This document shows positions 11,643 through 20,691 of a DNA stretch of 26,285 nucleotides, in pieces. Position numbers and translations under genes: made by a program. The notes below the pieces were generated by a model. The model did not search any database. It had not been told where the DNA came from and saw only the letters and a program-made list of their open reading frames with translations. The stretch lies in NCBI GenBank assembly GCA_000969725.1, contig JXSR01S019452.1; one strand, given 5' to 3'. Source of the DNA: Ophiothrix spiculata (taxonomy: Eukaryota > Echinodermata > Ophiuroidea > Amphilepidida > Ophiotrichidae). Each line of letters starts with the position of its first letter. Within the stretch, counting starts at the first letter, position 1.

Positions 11643-12247
11643 NNNNNNNNNNNNNNNNNNNNNNNNNNNNNNNNNNNNNNNNNNNNNNNNNNNNNNNNNN
11701 NNNNNNNNNNNNNNNNNNNNNNNNNNNNNNNNNNNNNNNNNNNNNNNNNNNNNNNNNNNNNNNNNNNNNNNNNNNNNNNNNNNNNNNNNNNNNNNNNNNN
11801 NNNNNNNNNNNNNNNNNNNNNNNNNNNNNNNNNNNNNNNNNNNNNNNNNNNNNNNNNNNNNNNNNNNNNNNNNNNNNNNNNNNNNNNNNNNNNNNNNNNN
11901 NNNNNNNNNNNNNNNNNNNNNNNNNNNNNNNNNNNNNNNNNNNNNNNNNNNNNNNNNNNNNNNNNNNNNNNNNNNNNNNNNNNNNNNNNNNNNNNNNNNN
12001 NNNNNNNNNNNNNNNNNNNNNNNNNNNNNNNNNNNNNNNNNNNNNNNNNNNNNNNNNNNNNNNNNNNNNNNNNNNNNNNNNNNNNNNNNNNNNNNNNNNN
12101 NNNNNNNNNNNNNNNNNNNNNNNNNNNNNNNNNNNNNNNNNNNNNNNNNNNNNNNNNNNNNNNNNNNNNNNNNNNNNNNNNNNNNNNNNNNNNNNNNNNN
12201 NNNNNNNNNNNNNNNNNNNNNNNNNNNNNNNNNNNNNNNNNNNNNNN
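11643..12247. other. Assembly gap (605 N)
   Basis: A run of N. Two long reading frames spanning it (11597-12361 and 11626-12303) are artefacts of translating N as unknown residues. Confidence 0.99.
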
Positions 12248-14549
12248 AAATCTATTTGGATGAGTTTATGGGCCTTTTTAAATCAATGTCTCAAACTCAT
12301 TAATATTCATGAGCATCATCAAACCAGCGCTCTGTGCCGATTTTCTATGCATAAAAAATAAATAAAACAAGCCACTTTTCTCGGACCTGACTTCTGGCTG
12401 ATCAGTGGCTCAAATTCAACATAAGGAAATGAGTGATACCTGGCTTGATGATGTAGTAATCGTTAGACCGAGGGTAATCAATAATACAGGGTGTCCTAGA
12501 AAAAAGGAAACCGAGATTTGCGCCCATTGTTAAACGAGTGATTTCGAGTACTGTTTGTCTAGATTAATGCACCAGAAAGACCTCTTTACAACAATGCCAA
12601 TATCTAATATTCCTACGTTGTTAACCTGGCTGAGTAATTACGACCAATTTTGTCAATGAATTGTGTATTTTATGCATTTGTACCACTTTTGGTAAAGTTA
12701 ACTTCTTAATGTCTCTTGGTGCCATTCGGTGGAAATTTGAAGACTTTGCTGTTAAGCAGGGATGTAGTGACACAACGTTTAACGACCTAAAGAAGTGACA
12801 GAAAGTCACAACGAAAACATTTAAAAGATGTACTGCATCTTGCAATGCTATTAGCTGGTTTAAATAAAGTATACACTAACAAAAATAATGCACGATATCA
12901 AGCTGATGAATGGTTTGAAATTCTATTTTGGGATTGGATTTTCCATAGCTCAAATAGGAAGCAAATTCATCATAAAATCTCCTTTAAAAAACGTTCCTGT
13001 GTTCAGTTGCGCTCTCCGAGTTTAATATTCTAAATCTAAAACCTGTCAAGAGTTATTTTATCTCTATTTGATATATTTTAGATTAACATAACTATCTTCG
13101 GAAGTTTTCAGTGTACCATATTTCATTTAAACAAACAAGGCTTGCAAAATGCTTTGTTTTGACTTTATTTGATCAAATATGGCCACCAATATGCAAGCAA
13201 AATATATATTTTGGCGGCAAATTTTGATCACATAATTGCCAAAATCTCACTTCAATTAATTTTTTAAATTGCATTGGTAGATGTCAGTTTTTTGCTTTTG
13301 AAAGAGAAAAGCCTCCAAAAGGGTTCAAAAGTCAAGTCTATATCACGACCAAGCTTGTTTAAAAAGGCCGCTGCCATTTGACGCCAATTTGAGTACTGCA
13401 GTCATATTGTTCTTGAAATGTCAAAACAAATATAAAACCCTCCTACATCATCCTGAAACATTTGATACTGTTATAATACTAAAAAAATGAACAGTATTAC
13501 AAATTCATGTGTCGAAGTCCAAAACAGCCATCTCGTATGGGATACGGTTAATATTCAAAAGTAAATTCCCCGTCCCATTCTTCGCAATAATAAATACATA
13601 AATATCACCAATTAAAGTTTACACAAATTGGAAATGGTTTATTGAAATGAAATATTTTCCAAGGTTTATGTACAGTTTGATGACTATATTCTTCATGTAC
13701 GCAAAAGATTATGATACTCTGACATTATTATGTTGCACAAAACTTTCAGTAAACATGAAAATCTTTCGATGGAAAAAAGCTTTTTTCACAACACAAAAGT
13801 TGAAATCATGCCTCGGAATTTTCAAACGAGATACTTCGTGTTTCCTCAGCGAGATGAGACTGACTCAGATCGTGACCTTTGTGTACTTGACCTTCCAACA
13901 GTCACGTTGACTCCCAGAAGTTTGTGTGTAAGCCCCGTCTAGGCTTGAAAATGCCGAGGTATATTTTTAACTTTGTGTTGGGAAAAAGGTTGGATCATGT
14001 TATACCAACACAGATAAACTTCCATGAACGTATGACAATCGTTCGTCTCGCTTATAAAAAGAGACAGTGGACAATCAAATACCGTGTCGACATTTTTTCT
14101 AAATTATATTATTAAATGATTCGCAAATGCGCTCGTAATACATACGCATAACATATTATTAGGATTTTATCATACATCAACCATGGGAAAAGAGCTACCG
14201 ATTTATTCTTATTTTATGTGAACGTTGTAACAAAAAAATCCACATACCCTCTGTTTTTACCAAATGAAAATCTTATGATCCCTTTAACATGTTTAATAAT
14301 TTAAATTATTGAACGTTTTTTCATCCCCTTGAGACCAAGATGACTCAAAACCATCCTTATTGATAGGTCACCATGTGGAGGGTGAAACGTAGCAGATTCA
14401 ATAACAATGGCATCTGTTCATATTCTTTACAGAGTTCTTTCACAAGGCCCGACACATACACAGGAAGAGTTTAGACCAACTCGAAAGTAACTCTGATTCC
14501 AGTGATTTTATAGGTATTTATTTGATTATCCAAACGACTGAGTATGCTA
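12248..14549. other. No recognisable gene
   Basis: TACAGGGTGTCC at about 12485 followed by an A-rich stretch resembles a mariner-type terminus, but no inverted partner is visible. Overlapping reading frames at 13647-13910, 13730-13942 and 13924-14115 match no family I know, and none has clear splice sites. A slightly coding-like run near 13780-13915 cannot be supported further. Confidence 0.45.
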
Positions 14550-15215
14550 TATATAAACCAGGCGTTTTGTCTGATTTTTTTTTTTTCAATTTTACACTCA
14601 TCTAACGCTCCGTATGATAAAACATTTGTAGGTACCACCTAATAAGGGGTTAGGGTAGGGTAGGCTGACAATAATGGGATGTACGGCCGGGGCTGGTGAG
14701 GCCCCGAAACAAAAATCGCCATTTGAATAATATATGCATGCTACGAGGCTGAAAATGTGTAGGGCATGTACTTGTTATTTCACTTCTTTGTTATCTGAAA
14801 AAAAAAAAAAACCTGGCGAAAAGTCAGCTATTTTCTGTAAGAATTTTGTTACGTCATAATGTCCTTATGACTTGCCTGATTTCAATTATATTGGTTCGTT
14901 GGATTGGAGAGGACTACCTATTGCTAAAACATCTTATATATACGAGTGTAAAGTAGCAGCTGTTTTGAACGTTGCGACCATTTCAAAAATAAACTAAATA
15001 AACCAAATCTTGCAATAAATTAGCTTATAAACTCAGCTTGTTAGCAACATTTTTTATTTGGATCCATAATTATGACTTCATAATTACGTAACGGTTAGGT
15101 TGATTTTGATGGAGACTATACCTATAAGTTGCTAGCAAAACCAAGTTTTTTATAGGAGATTTGGATAACAAAATAGGGAGAACCCTCTTGGTTAGACGTG
15201 TTACATGTGTTACAA
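14550..15215 (+). mobile_element. Eroded copy of the piggyBac-like MITE family
   Basis: Aligns in pieces with the intact element at 20692-21786. Shared landmarks are GGTACCACCTAA plus GGGGTTAGGGTAGG (about 14631-14662), GGTGAGGCCCCGAAA, TATATGCATGCTA followed by GGCTGAAA, CATAATTACGTAACG near 15079, TAGCAAAACCAAG, and TTGGTTAGACGTGTTAC near the right end. It lacks the 500-bp insertion that interrupts the other copy, so it supplies the empty-site sequence. Its outer TTAA ends are not recognisable. Confidence 0.75.
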
Positions 15216-15850
15216 GAAAATCTAAGTTATACGAGAAGGACAATAAGAAGGACAGTAAGAAACAAACTGCTCACTTAGAACATCTCCAATCTAAACTGAT
15301 TAGTCATTTGAAACAAATGCCTGTTTTTAATTCAATAGTATTAAATACGACGTGAACTTAATCTATTGAAAAATAGGTATATACAAAATTCTAAAATATA
15401 TTGATGTGAATAGTATTTCGAGATTAATTAACATTAATAATACTCCATCAATATGGTTTCTATAGATTCTTATCTATTTTTTTCTAATAATTTCAGCAAA
15501 TCAAGTTTTCGTATATGAATAACGCATTTTCTTAATATACAAGGTGTGTCAAGGATAAGTTCACATGTATTAATGTGTTTCTATTTCAACACGTATAATA
15601 TTTTCTGTAAACTTGTTTGGAATTTTAAATAAAATAGACCATTGTCTTTCCATATCAGAAAAAAAATGTTTAAATCCCATTGACATTACCGAATTGCATA
15701 CCATATCAATGTAAAATCGTACGTGAGTTTCTTGTTCAAAATATTAGATATTAAACTTGTTGGAAATGCTACTTTTATTAACGTGCCCTCTTATAACATT
15801 CGACGGCGAGAATTTAATTATAGAGTATTTACTTTCCTTGTGTAATTTAG
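15216..15850. other. Presumed 3' part of intron or 5' flank of the LRAT exon
   Basis: AT-rich, with no gene. A 64-codon frame at 15161-15355 starts inside the eroded MITE and ends in lysine-rich sequence. The stretch ends in TTTACTTTCCTTGTGTAATTTAG (15828-15850), a good polypyrimidine tract plus AG acceptor. The frame of the downstream exon stays open upstream to an ATG at 15766, but that extension is AT-rich and hydrophobic. Confidence 0.5.
15828..15850 (+). other. Predicted 3' splice site of the LRAT exon
   Basis: Pyrimidine-rich TTTACTTTCCTTGTG is followed by TAATTTAG, then GACAGCC. Composition changes at this point from AT-rich upstream to coding-like, charged sequence downstream. Splicing here is phase 1. 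Confidence 0.55.
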
Positions 15851-16623
15851 GACAGCCTACTAAACACAGGAGGGCCTCCAAGTTTGTCTCCGACTGGTAT
15901 CAGAACGGAAGTGAATTATGCAAGGCCGTGAAAACGGGAAAACGTCTTTTAGAAATTGGCGACAGACTGGAAGTTAAAGGCGTTCAGAAGATTGGAATTC
16001 CCTCAGTATTTGATTACCGTCATTGGGTTGTGGTCTATCTGCTGAAGCCAGATCCAATAATAATACATTTTACCGCTAATGATATCTTCAATGCATCTGG
16101 AATATTTTCTGTAAGTACATTTAGTTCGGTATTGAAAGGAGGGAAATGTAATGCCATTATCAGAATAGATCCTCTGGCAATGCTCCATCGAGAGCTTCGG
16201 ATCAATAACGAAAAGGATTTAGATCTAACACCAAGACATGTCAACACCATTATGCAACAAATGTCTGGTGCTATAAATGATGAGCCTTCGGTTGGTCAGT
16301 ACAATATCTTCAAAAATAACTGTGAACACTTTGCTAATTGCATTCGGTATGAACAAGGTATAAGTGACCAGGCCGAACAGCTAATGGTGCATTGCAAGCA
16401 ATTTTATTACACATGTATGTTCGTGATTTTTAGCATCTGTCTGATTCTTTTTATTGAAAGAACAACGCCGATTATAATCCCAAAACTGTGGGCAATGTTG
16501 ATGATGATAATCTCCAAAACAATGTGGGTAATGTTGACGACGACAATGGAATTCCCTATTACGATGTGTGCGTTGTTCATGATATGTTTGTCAATGTTAT
16601 TGTTCAAATGTGTTTGTTGGTAA
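15851..16623 (+). CDS. LRAT-domain (NlpC/P60-fold) protein, main exon with C-terminal membrane segments
   Basis: The frame is open from an ATG at 15766 to the stop at 16621-16623, and the probable exon begins at 15851. Residue numbers here count from 15757. A charged lead-in (about 36-78, GKRLLEIGDRLEVKG) is followed by the LRAT H-box, DYRHWVVVYL with His89, and a second histidine in IIIHF (His104). The signature NNCEHFANC follows with the catalytic-type Cys189. This His-His-Cys layout and order match the LRAT/PLAAT (HRASLS) family, whose members form an acyl-thioester on the cysteine for acyl transfer to retinol or phospholipid amines, or for phospholipid hydrolysis. The C-terminus is strongly hydrophobic (about 218-235, 239-260 and 266-286), implying membrane anchoring with a cytosolic catalytic domain. 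Substrate cannot be inferred. No AATAAA lies just after the stop. A Penelope-like tail follows directly. Confidence 0.86.
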
Positions 16624-16624
16624 C

Positions 16625-16800
16625 AGCAAATATAGTTTAAACAGTCTTTCAATACAATAAGATGAAATATTTACATCAATATTTCGATGTGAAGACAACA
16701 CACCTTCGTCAGGAGAACTCCTATGATGAACTGACGGCTTTTCTCTCACGGCTGAACTACGTTGATCCTTAGGTCGCATGAGAGCATTATATAAAGTACT
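16625..16800 (-). mobile_element. Penelope-like element 3' fragment, reversed
   Basis: Read on the minus strand it contains AATGCTCTCATGCGACCTAA, then GATCAACGTAG and a tail with GTATTGAAAGACTGTTTAAAC. This matches the end of the Penelope-like remnant at 19998-20118. The minus-strand frame (16597-16779) reads MRPKDQRSSAV, then SSPDEGVLSS and CIERLFKLY, and corresponds to MRPKGQRRS in the other copy. Only the extreme C-terminus and 3' tail survive. It abuts the LRAT stop codon, so it may provide or disrupt that gene's 3' UTR. Confidence 0.72.
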
Positions 16801-17798
16801 ACACCGCCCTGGAAGGTTAATAACTAGAAACGGAGATTAATTCTATACTTTAGGTAATTTTTGTCATGTTGAAGCTACTTCCAGTTTCCGTTTCGGAAAA
16901 TACCGATGGATGCATTTTTCATTTTTTATTTTTTCACGAACAAACTAAAGCATTACATAATGAAAAAATGACTGAATTATGTTACTAGAACTTTATACTA
17001 AATTATTTACTGACAAGAAGCCAAAAAGATAATGTCACTTTTGATTGGTTAGATTTTATTTTCGTTCACTTTACTTCAATCTTTTTGCCATTTTCTAAGT
17101 TCTCTATGGCAAATTCAACCGAATAAATGTCAAAATCTGTTCGGCGCAACATTTAATCTATGACGAAATTGTATAGAATACGATGTATATTTTCAAATCA
17201 AACCCTTAATTTAATGTTGCGTAGACTGAAATCAGAGAATTATTCCCGTTTTCTAAAAATTGTCGACTCATTGATTTTCATCTAGTTAAAACGTGATATA
17301 TGCGTGAAAATTCGGGTGTTCGGGCAATGACCTCGGGTAAGGCACATGGAAATAATCGCTGTAATCATTGTTATTTCATACTTAGCCAGAGCAAGGCACT
17401 AAGGTAGTTTTCATTGAAGACATCGATGATTTAACACTATTAGGTTCTATCGAACGCTCCAGAGAGTCTATCCAACGACGAAAGCGAATGTCTATAACTA
17501 CAACGTAGGCCTAATCGATTACTTATAGCTCTTACTAGTTCAATGCCGGGGATGGGAGGCTCATATAATAGGCCTATTATATTTCTCAATGCGGGAATAT
17601 AATTACAAGTAATTGCGAGTAAATTCAAGTGGTAAATATTATAAAACATGTATATTGGTAAGTAGGCCTATTATAGCTTGAGGTGTGATATTTTGAATCT
17701 GGACATTTTATATCTGAGGCACTACACCGTTTAATATTCATACCCTGGATTCATAAGTTACGGTTTGAAGGTACAGGGATGTAAAATACTTTTTTCTG
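16801..17798. other. No recognisable gene
   Basis: AT-rich sequence with several TAGGCCTA-type motifs (near 17506, 17570 and 17665) that recur across the window. No domain-bearing frame or repeat boundary was found. Confidence 0.5.
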
Positions 17799-18722
17799 CA
17801 CTGAAAACCTAAACTGGTCAGTGTGACTAACTTTAAGCTAGTCCAGATGGTTCACATCTAAACTAGCTTTAAGTTAGTCAGTATGCTGGACTAACAAGGA
17901 TGACTAACTTAGCCTAGTCCAGCATGCTGGACTAGTCTCATTTTAGTTGCTTGACTAGTTTTAAGTTAGTCTGTTGACCAGCTTGACGTTAGTCCAGCAA
18001 ACTGGACTAGTTTAGGCTAGTCGCTTGACTAGTTATCGATTAGTTTTAAGTTAGTCCAGATGGTACACATCTTGACTAACATAACATTAGTCCAGCTGGA
18101 TGGACTAATGTAACACTAGTCCAGCTGCCTTGACTAGCCTACTCAAATTTGTCGATCCCAAATAACTAACCTCAAGCTAGTCCAGCCAACTAGACAAACC
18201 TAGTGCAATATATATGCATGCTATATAGTTGCAGAGTCACAGGATACATTATTTGATATAGCTTATCCGTCAATAATGTTGAGAGAGGTTTAAGAGTGAC
18301 ATATGAGTACCACCAAAATAGTCAGTCAGCTGCATATAAACAAATGATATAATTCACGATACATCAGTAGTACATGATGGTGACATTTATGAGGTCAAAC
18401 GATCGCACGGTGTTTCAAATGTCTGTGCTGTCCACTATGTTGTCTTCAAAGACTCCACCTGACTACGCTCAGTCTGACTAACATAAGCTATTCAAGCCAG
18501 CTTGACCAACTTGAAGTCGGTCAAGCTCTTTTGTACCATTAATGTAGTCAAGCTCTCAGTCTGGCAAACTCGTCAAGCAAAGTTTCGCACATTAGTCAAG
18601 CGGGCTTGACTAGTTTGGAATTTGGCTTGACCAACGTCAAACTAGTCAGGCAAGCTGGACTAACCTGCCTGACTAGTTTAAAGTTAGTCAAGCAGCTGCT
18701 TGACTAGTTTTTGTTTTCAGTG
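17799..18722. mobile_element. CACTG-ended element packed with CTAGTC motifs, copy 1
   Basis: Begins CACTGAAAAC and ends GTTTTCAGTG, with TG on both sides as a likely 2-bp target duplication. The outer parts (17799-18190 and 18470-18722) consist largely of more than a dozen CTAGTC/GACTAG units plus degenerate TTAGTC forms, in both orientations, separated by short variable linkers such as CAGCTTG and CCAGATGG. The middle lacks the motif. The 5'-CACTG end and 2-bp duplication are compatible with CACTA-like (CMC) elements, which often carry subterminal motif arrays bound by transposase; this placement is inference. No transposase is encoded. Confidence 0.75.
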
Positions 18723-18870
18723 TGGGTTGAAAAAAAGGGTAAAATGAATCATTTAATATTAGAGAGAATCATGAATGACTCAGGAACGATTTTTCTGCAG
18801 AAGTATTTACAAGTTTAACATAAAATTCAAACTTGATGATGATCAAATTTTATTCTGTATTTAATGCCAA

Positions 18871-19222
18871 GCCTTCGAAATGTGGTGTTGGAGAAAGATG
18901 TTGAGAATTTCCTGGAGAGAGTATAAAACAAATGAATTTGTCAGATGCCAAGTAGGAGAATACACCCCATTATGTCAGAAAATAATTCGCAACAAACTTC
19001 AATATTTTGGGCATATCTCAAGGAGGGAAGGCGACTGTCTAGAGAAAAATAATTGTTCAAGGAATGATGGAAGGACATCGCAGAAGAGGCAGGCAGAAAA
19101 CCCGCTGGATAGATGGCATTAGAGAATATACTGGCCTATCTGTCAATGCAGCCTACCGTTATGCTCAAGATCGGCACAGTTGGAACGACATCATCAAAAG
19201 GGTCACAACGGGTCAGTCATGA
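18871..19222 (+). pseudogene. LINE ORF2 C-terminus (endonuclease-reverse transcriptase type), frameshifted
   Basis: The frame from 18871 reads FEMWCWRKMLRISWREYKTN, then LCQKIIRNKLQYFGHISRR. After one extra A in the AGAGAAAAAT run (19041-19050) it continues in another frame as GMMEGHRRRGRQKTRW, then GIREYTGLSVNAAYRYAQDR, with a stop at 19220-19222. This CWRRMLR...KLQYFGH...GRGRPRxxW pattern is the usual C-terminal tail of a class of animal non-LTR reverse transcriptases, probably RTE/I-related. The catalytic domains are missing (5' truncation). It is not the same lineage as the L2/CR1-like copies elsewhere in the window. Confidence 0.82.
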
Positions 19223-19230
19223 CTCATAGG

Positions 19231-19247
19231 ACGACGACGACGACGAC
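19231..19247 (+). repeat. (ACG)n tail of the LINE fragment
   Basis: Five to six ACG units follow the LINE stop codon by a few bases. A simple-sequence 3' tail is typical of target-primed insertions and marks the 3' end of that element. Confidence 0.8.
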
Positions 19248-19732
19248 CTAAATACTCGGTCTTATAAAACGGGATATATGGACTGTTCCCGGGGGACTGT
19301 CTTAGTGTCTGGATTTTAAAAACACTGTAAAATTCTGGGCAATTGTGATTCTGAGAAAGCACCAGGGAAAAGAACATGACCGACACTGATGTGCCTAATA
19401 ATATTTTTTAAATATTCATCATTAAAAATGCAATAAGTAAAGAAAAAGAAATACAGCAAAGCACCGATGGAGTAACTCGGATATTAAAGTAATCATTAGG
19501 CCTGATTGTTTAAAATCGTTGACTCGCAAATCTGTAATTAGGCCTATAAAATGGAACAGCAAGGCAGAACTTGAAAGTTGATACATATTCAGCCAGTGAG
19601 GACTTGAAAGTGGGAGTTCCCCTCTGTACACGGGTAATGCTCAATAGAACAAAGGTCTCAATAGGGCACAGGTCAAGAGGTATTAGAAGAAAATTAGCAA
19701 GTGTAGGAAATATCAGGAGAAGCTTCCAGGGC
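19248..19732. other. Unassigned stretch between the LINE tail and Penelope-like pieces
   Basis: A reading frame at 19571-19774 runs into the reversed Penelope-like piece and resembles no family I can name. CTTCCAGGGCAGTGTA at 19722-19737 resembles the complement of TACACCGCCCTGGAAG at about 16801-16816, next to the other Penelope-like copy. Confidence 0.4.
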
Positions 19733-19786
19733 AGTGTAATAAAGTATGTAGTTTTAGGTCTTGGTCACGGTTGAGTTCTGGTGAAA
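19733..19786 (-). mobile_element. Reversed Penelope-like fragment
   Basis: AATAAAGTATGTAGTTTTAG followed by GTCTTGGTCACGGTTGAGTT is the near-complement of 19956-20006, which codes LNRDQGLELPTLL. It lies head to head with the forward remnant, giving an inverted repeat of about 50 bp separated by roughly 170 bp. Confidence 0.75.
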
Positions 19787-20118
19787 GTATTATGGGACAA
19801 CGACTTAAAGAACATAAATCAGTTTCCCCCAGCAGGGTTCTATCCTCTTTTCTGAACATAGTTCTACTACCACTCACAAAATTGACTGGGACAACATCAA
19901 AGTTCTTGACCGTGAGAATTTGAATTCCCCCGATTGGTGCATGATATTAGAAACCTTTCACCGGAACTCAACCGTGACCAAGGCCTAGAACTACCTACTT
20001 TATTAAATGCTCTCATGCGACCTAAAGGTCAACGTAGGTCAAACGTGAAAGCAAAGTGAAATATTTCATTATCTTATTATCTTGAAAGATTGCTAAACTA
20101 TTATTTGCTTTGTAAACA
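19787..20118 (+). pseudogene. Penelope-like element C-terminus (GIY-YIG endonuclease region), frameshifted
   Basis: Three frame segments in order match the end of Penelope-like proteins: GQRLKEHKSVSPS, then SEHSSTTHKIDWDNIKVLDR, then IRNLSPELNRDQGLELPTLL and MRPKGQRRS with a stop at 20057-20059. The KEH...H.IDWDN...R.PELNRDQGLELP pattern is characteristic of the GIY-YIG endonuclease module that follows reverse transcriptase in these elements. At least two frameshifts (near 19855 and 19940) break it, and the GIY-YIG signature itself is absent upstream. The tail after the stop matches 16625-16700 in reverse. The element ends near 20118, where LINE sequence begins. Confidence 0.76.
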
Positions 20119-20691
20119 GATTAAACAAATTAATTAACCAAGCTAAGATTGGGTATTACCCAAGTAAAATAACTGAGTAAGCAGGGGACCATAAACGGTT
20201 ATTCAACAATGTTAAGGACTTTCTCCAAAGAAGGGGAAAAAAAACGTGCTCCTATAATCTAAATCTGATGATGCTCGTGCTGAGAAGTTCTCTCAGTTCT
20301 TTAATAATAAGATAAGTGGTATTCGCGTACCTTTTTTTCAAAAATGATACCTTTTTCATGTCTTGTAGAAACTGATTATTCAAAATTGCTACTTTTGAAT
20401 CAGCTAGCGAGACTAAAGTACGGAAGGTTATTTTTAAATCGTCAACAAAATCTTGCGAGTTAGATCCTGTTCCCACAACACTGGTTAAAAAGTGTATTGA
20501 CAGCTTTGTGCCATATATCCTCAGTTGTAAATATGTCAATCACTGAAGGTATATTTCCAACATCTCTTAAAACTGCATACATAAGACGTGTGTTGAAAAA
20601 TTATTGCATGAACATGGATATGTATCTAATCAGGCCTGTATCTAATCTTGGTTTCCTTTGAAAGGTGAACGTATAGTCTCTGCTAGATTAA

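Noticed and set aside
11597..12361. Long frames across 11597-12361
   Set aside because: They are mostly N; the length is an artefact of the assembly gap.
12485..12845. Mariner-type element starting TACAGGGTGTCC
   Set aside because: No inverted partner end and no transposase motif were found within a reasonable distance.
13647..14115. Overlapping frames that might be an exon
   Set aside because: Three frames compete, none has a domain, and splice sites are not convincing.
15161..15355. Lysine-rich 64-codon frame
   Set aside because: Its start lies inside the eroded piggyBac-like MITE and there is no support for the remainder.
15757..15850. Upstream extension of the LRAT frame as the true N-terminus
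   Set aside because: Not excluded, but the extension is AT-rich and hydrophobic, the very first codon is TTG, and a strong splice acceptor sits exactly where coding-like sequence begins.
17799..18722. CRISPR-like look of the CTAGTC units
   Set aside because: Units are about 6-10 bp, in both orientations, with irregular short spacers and terminal inverted repeats; this is animal DNA with no cas genes.
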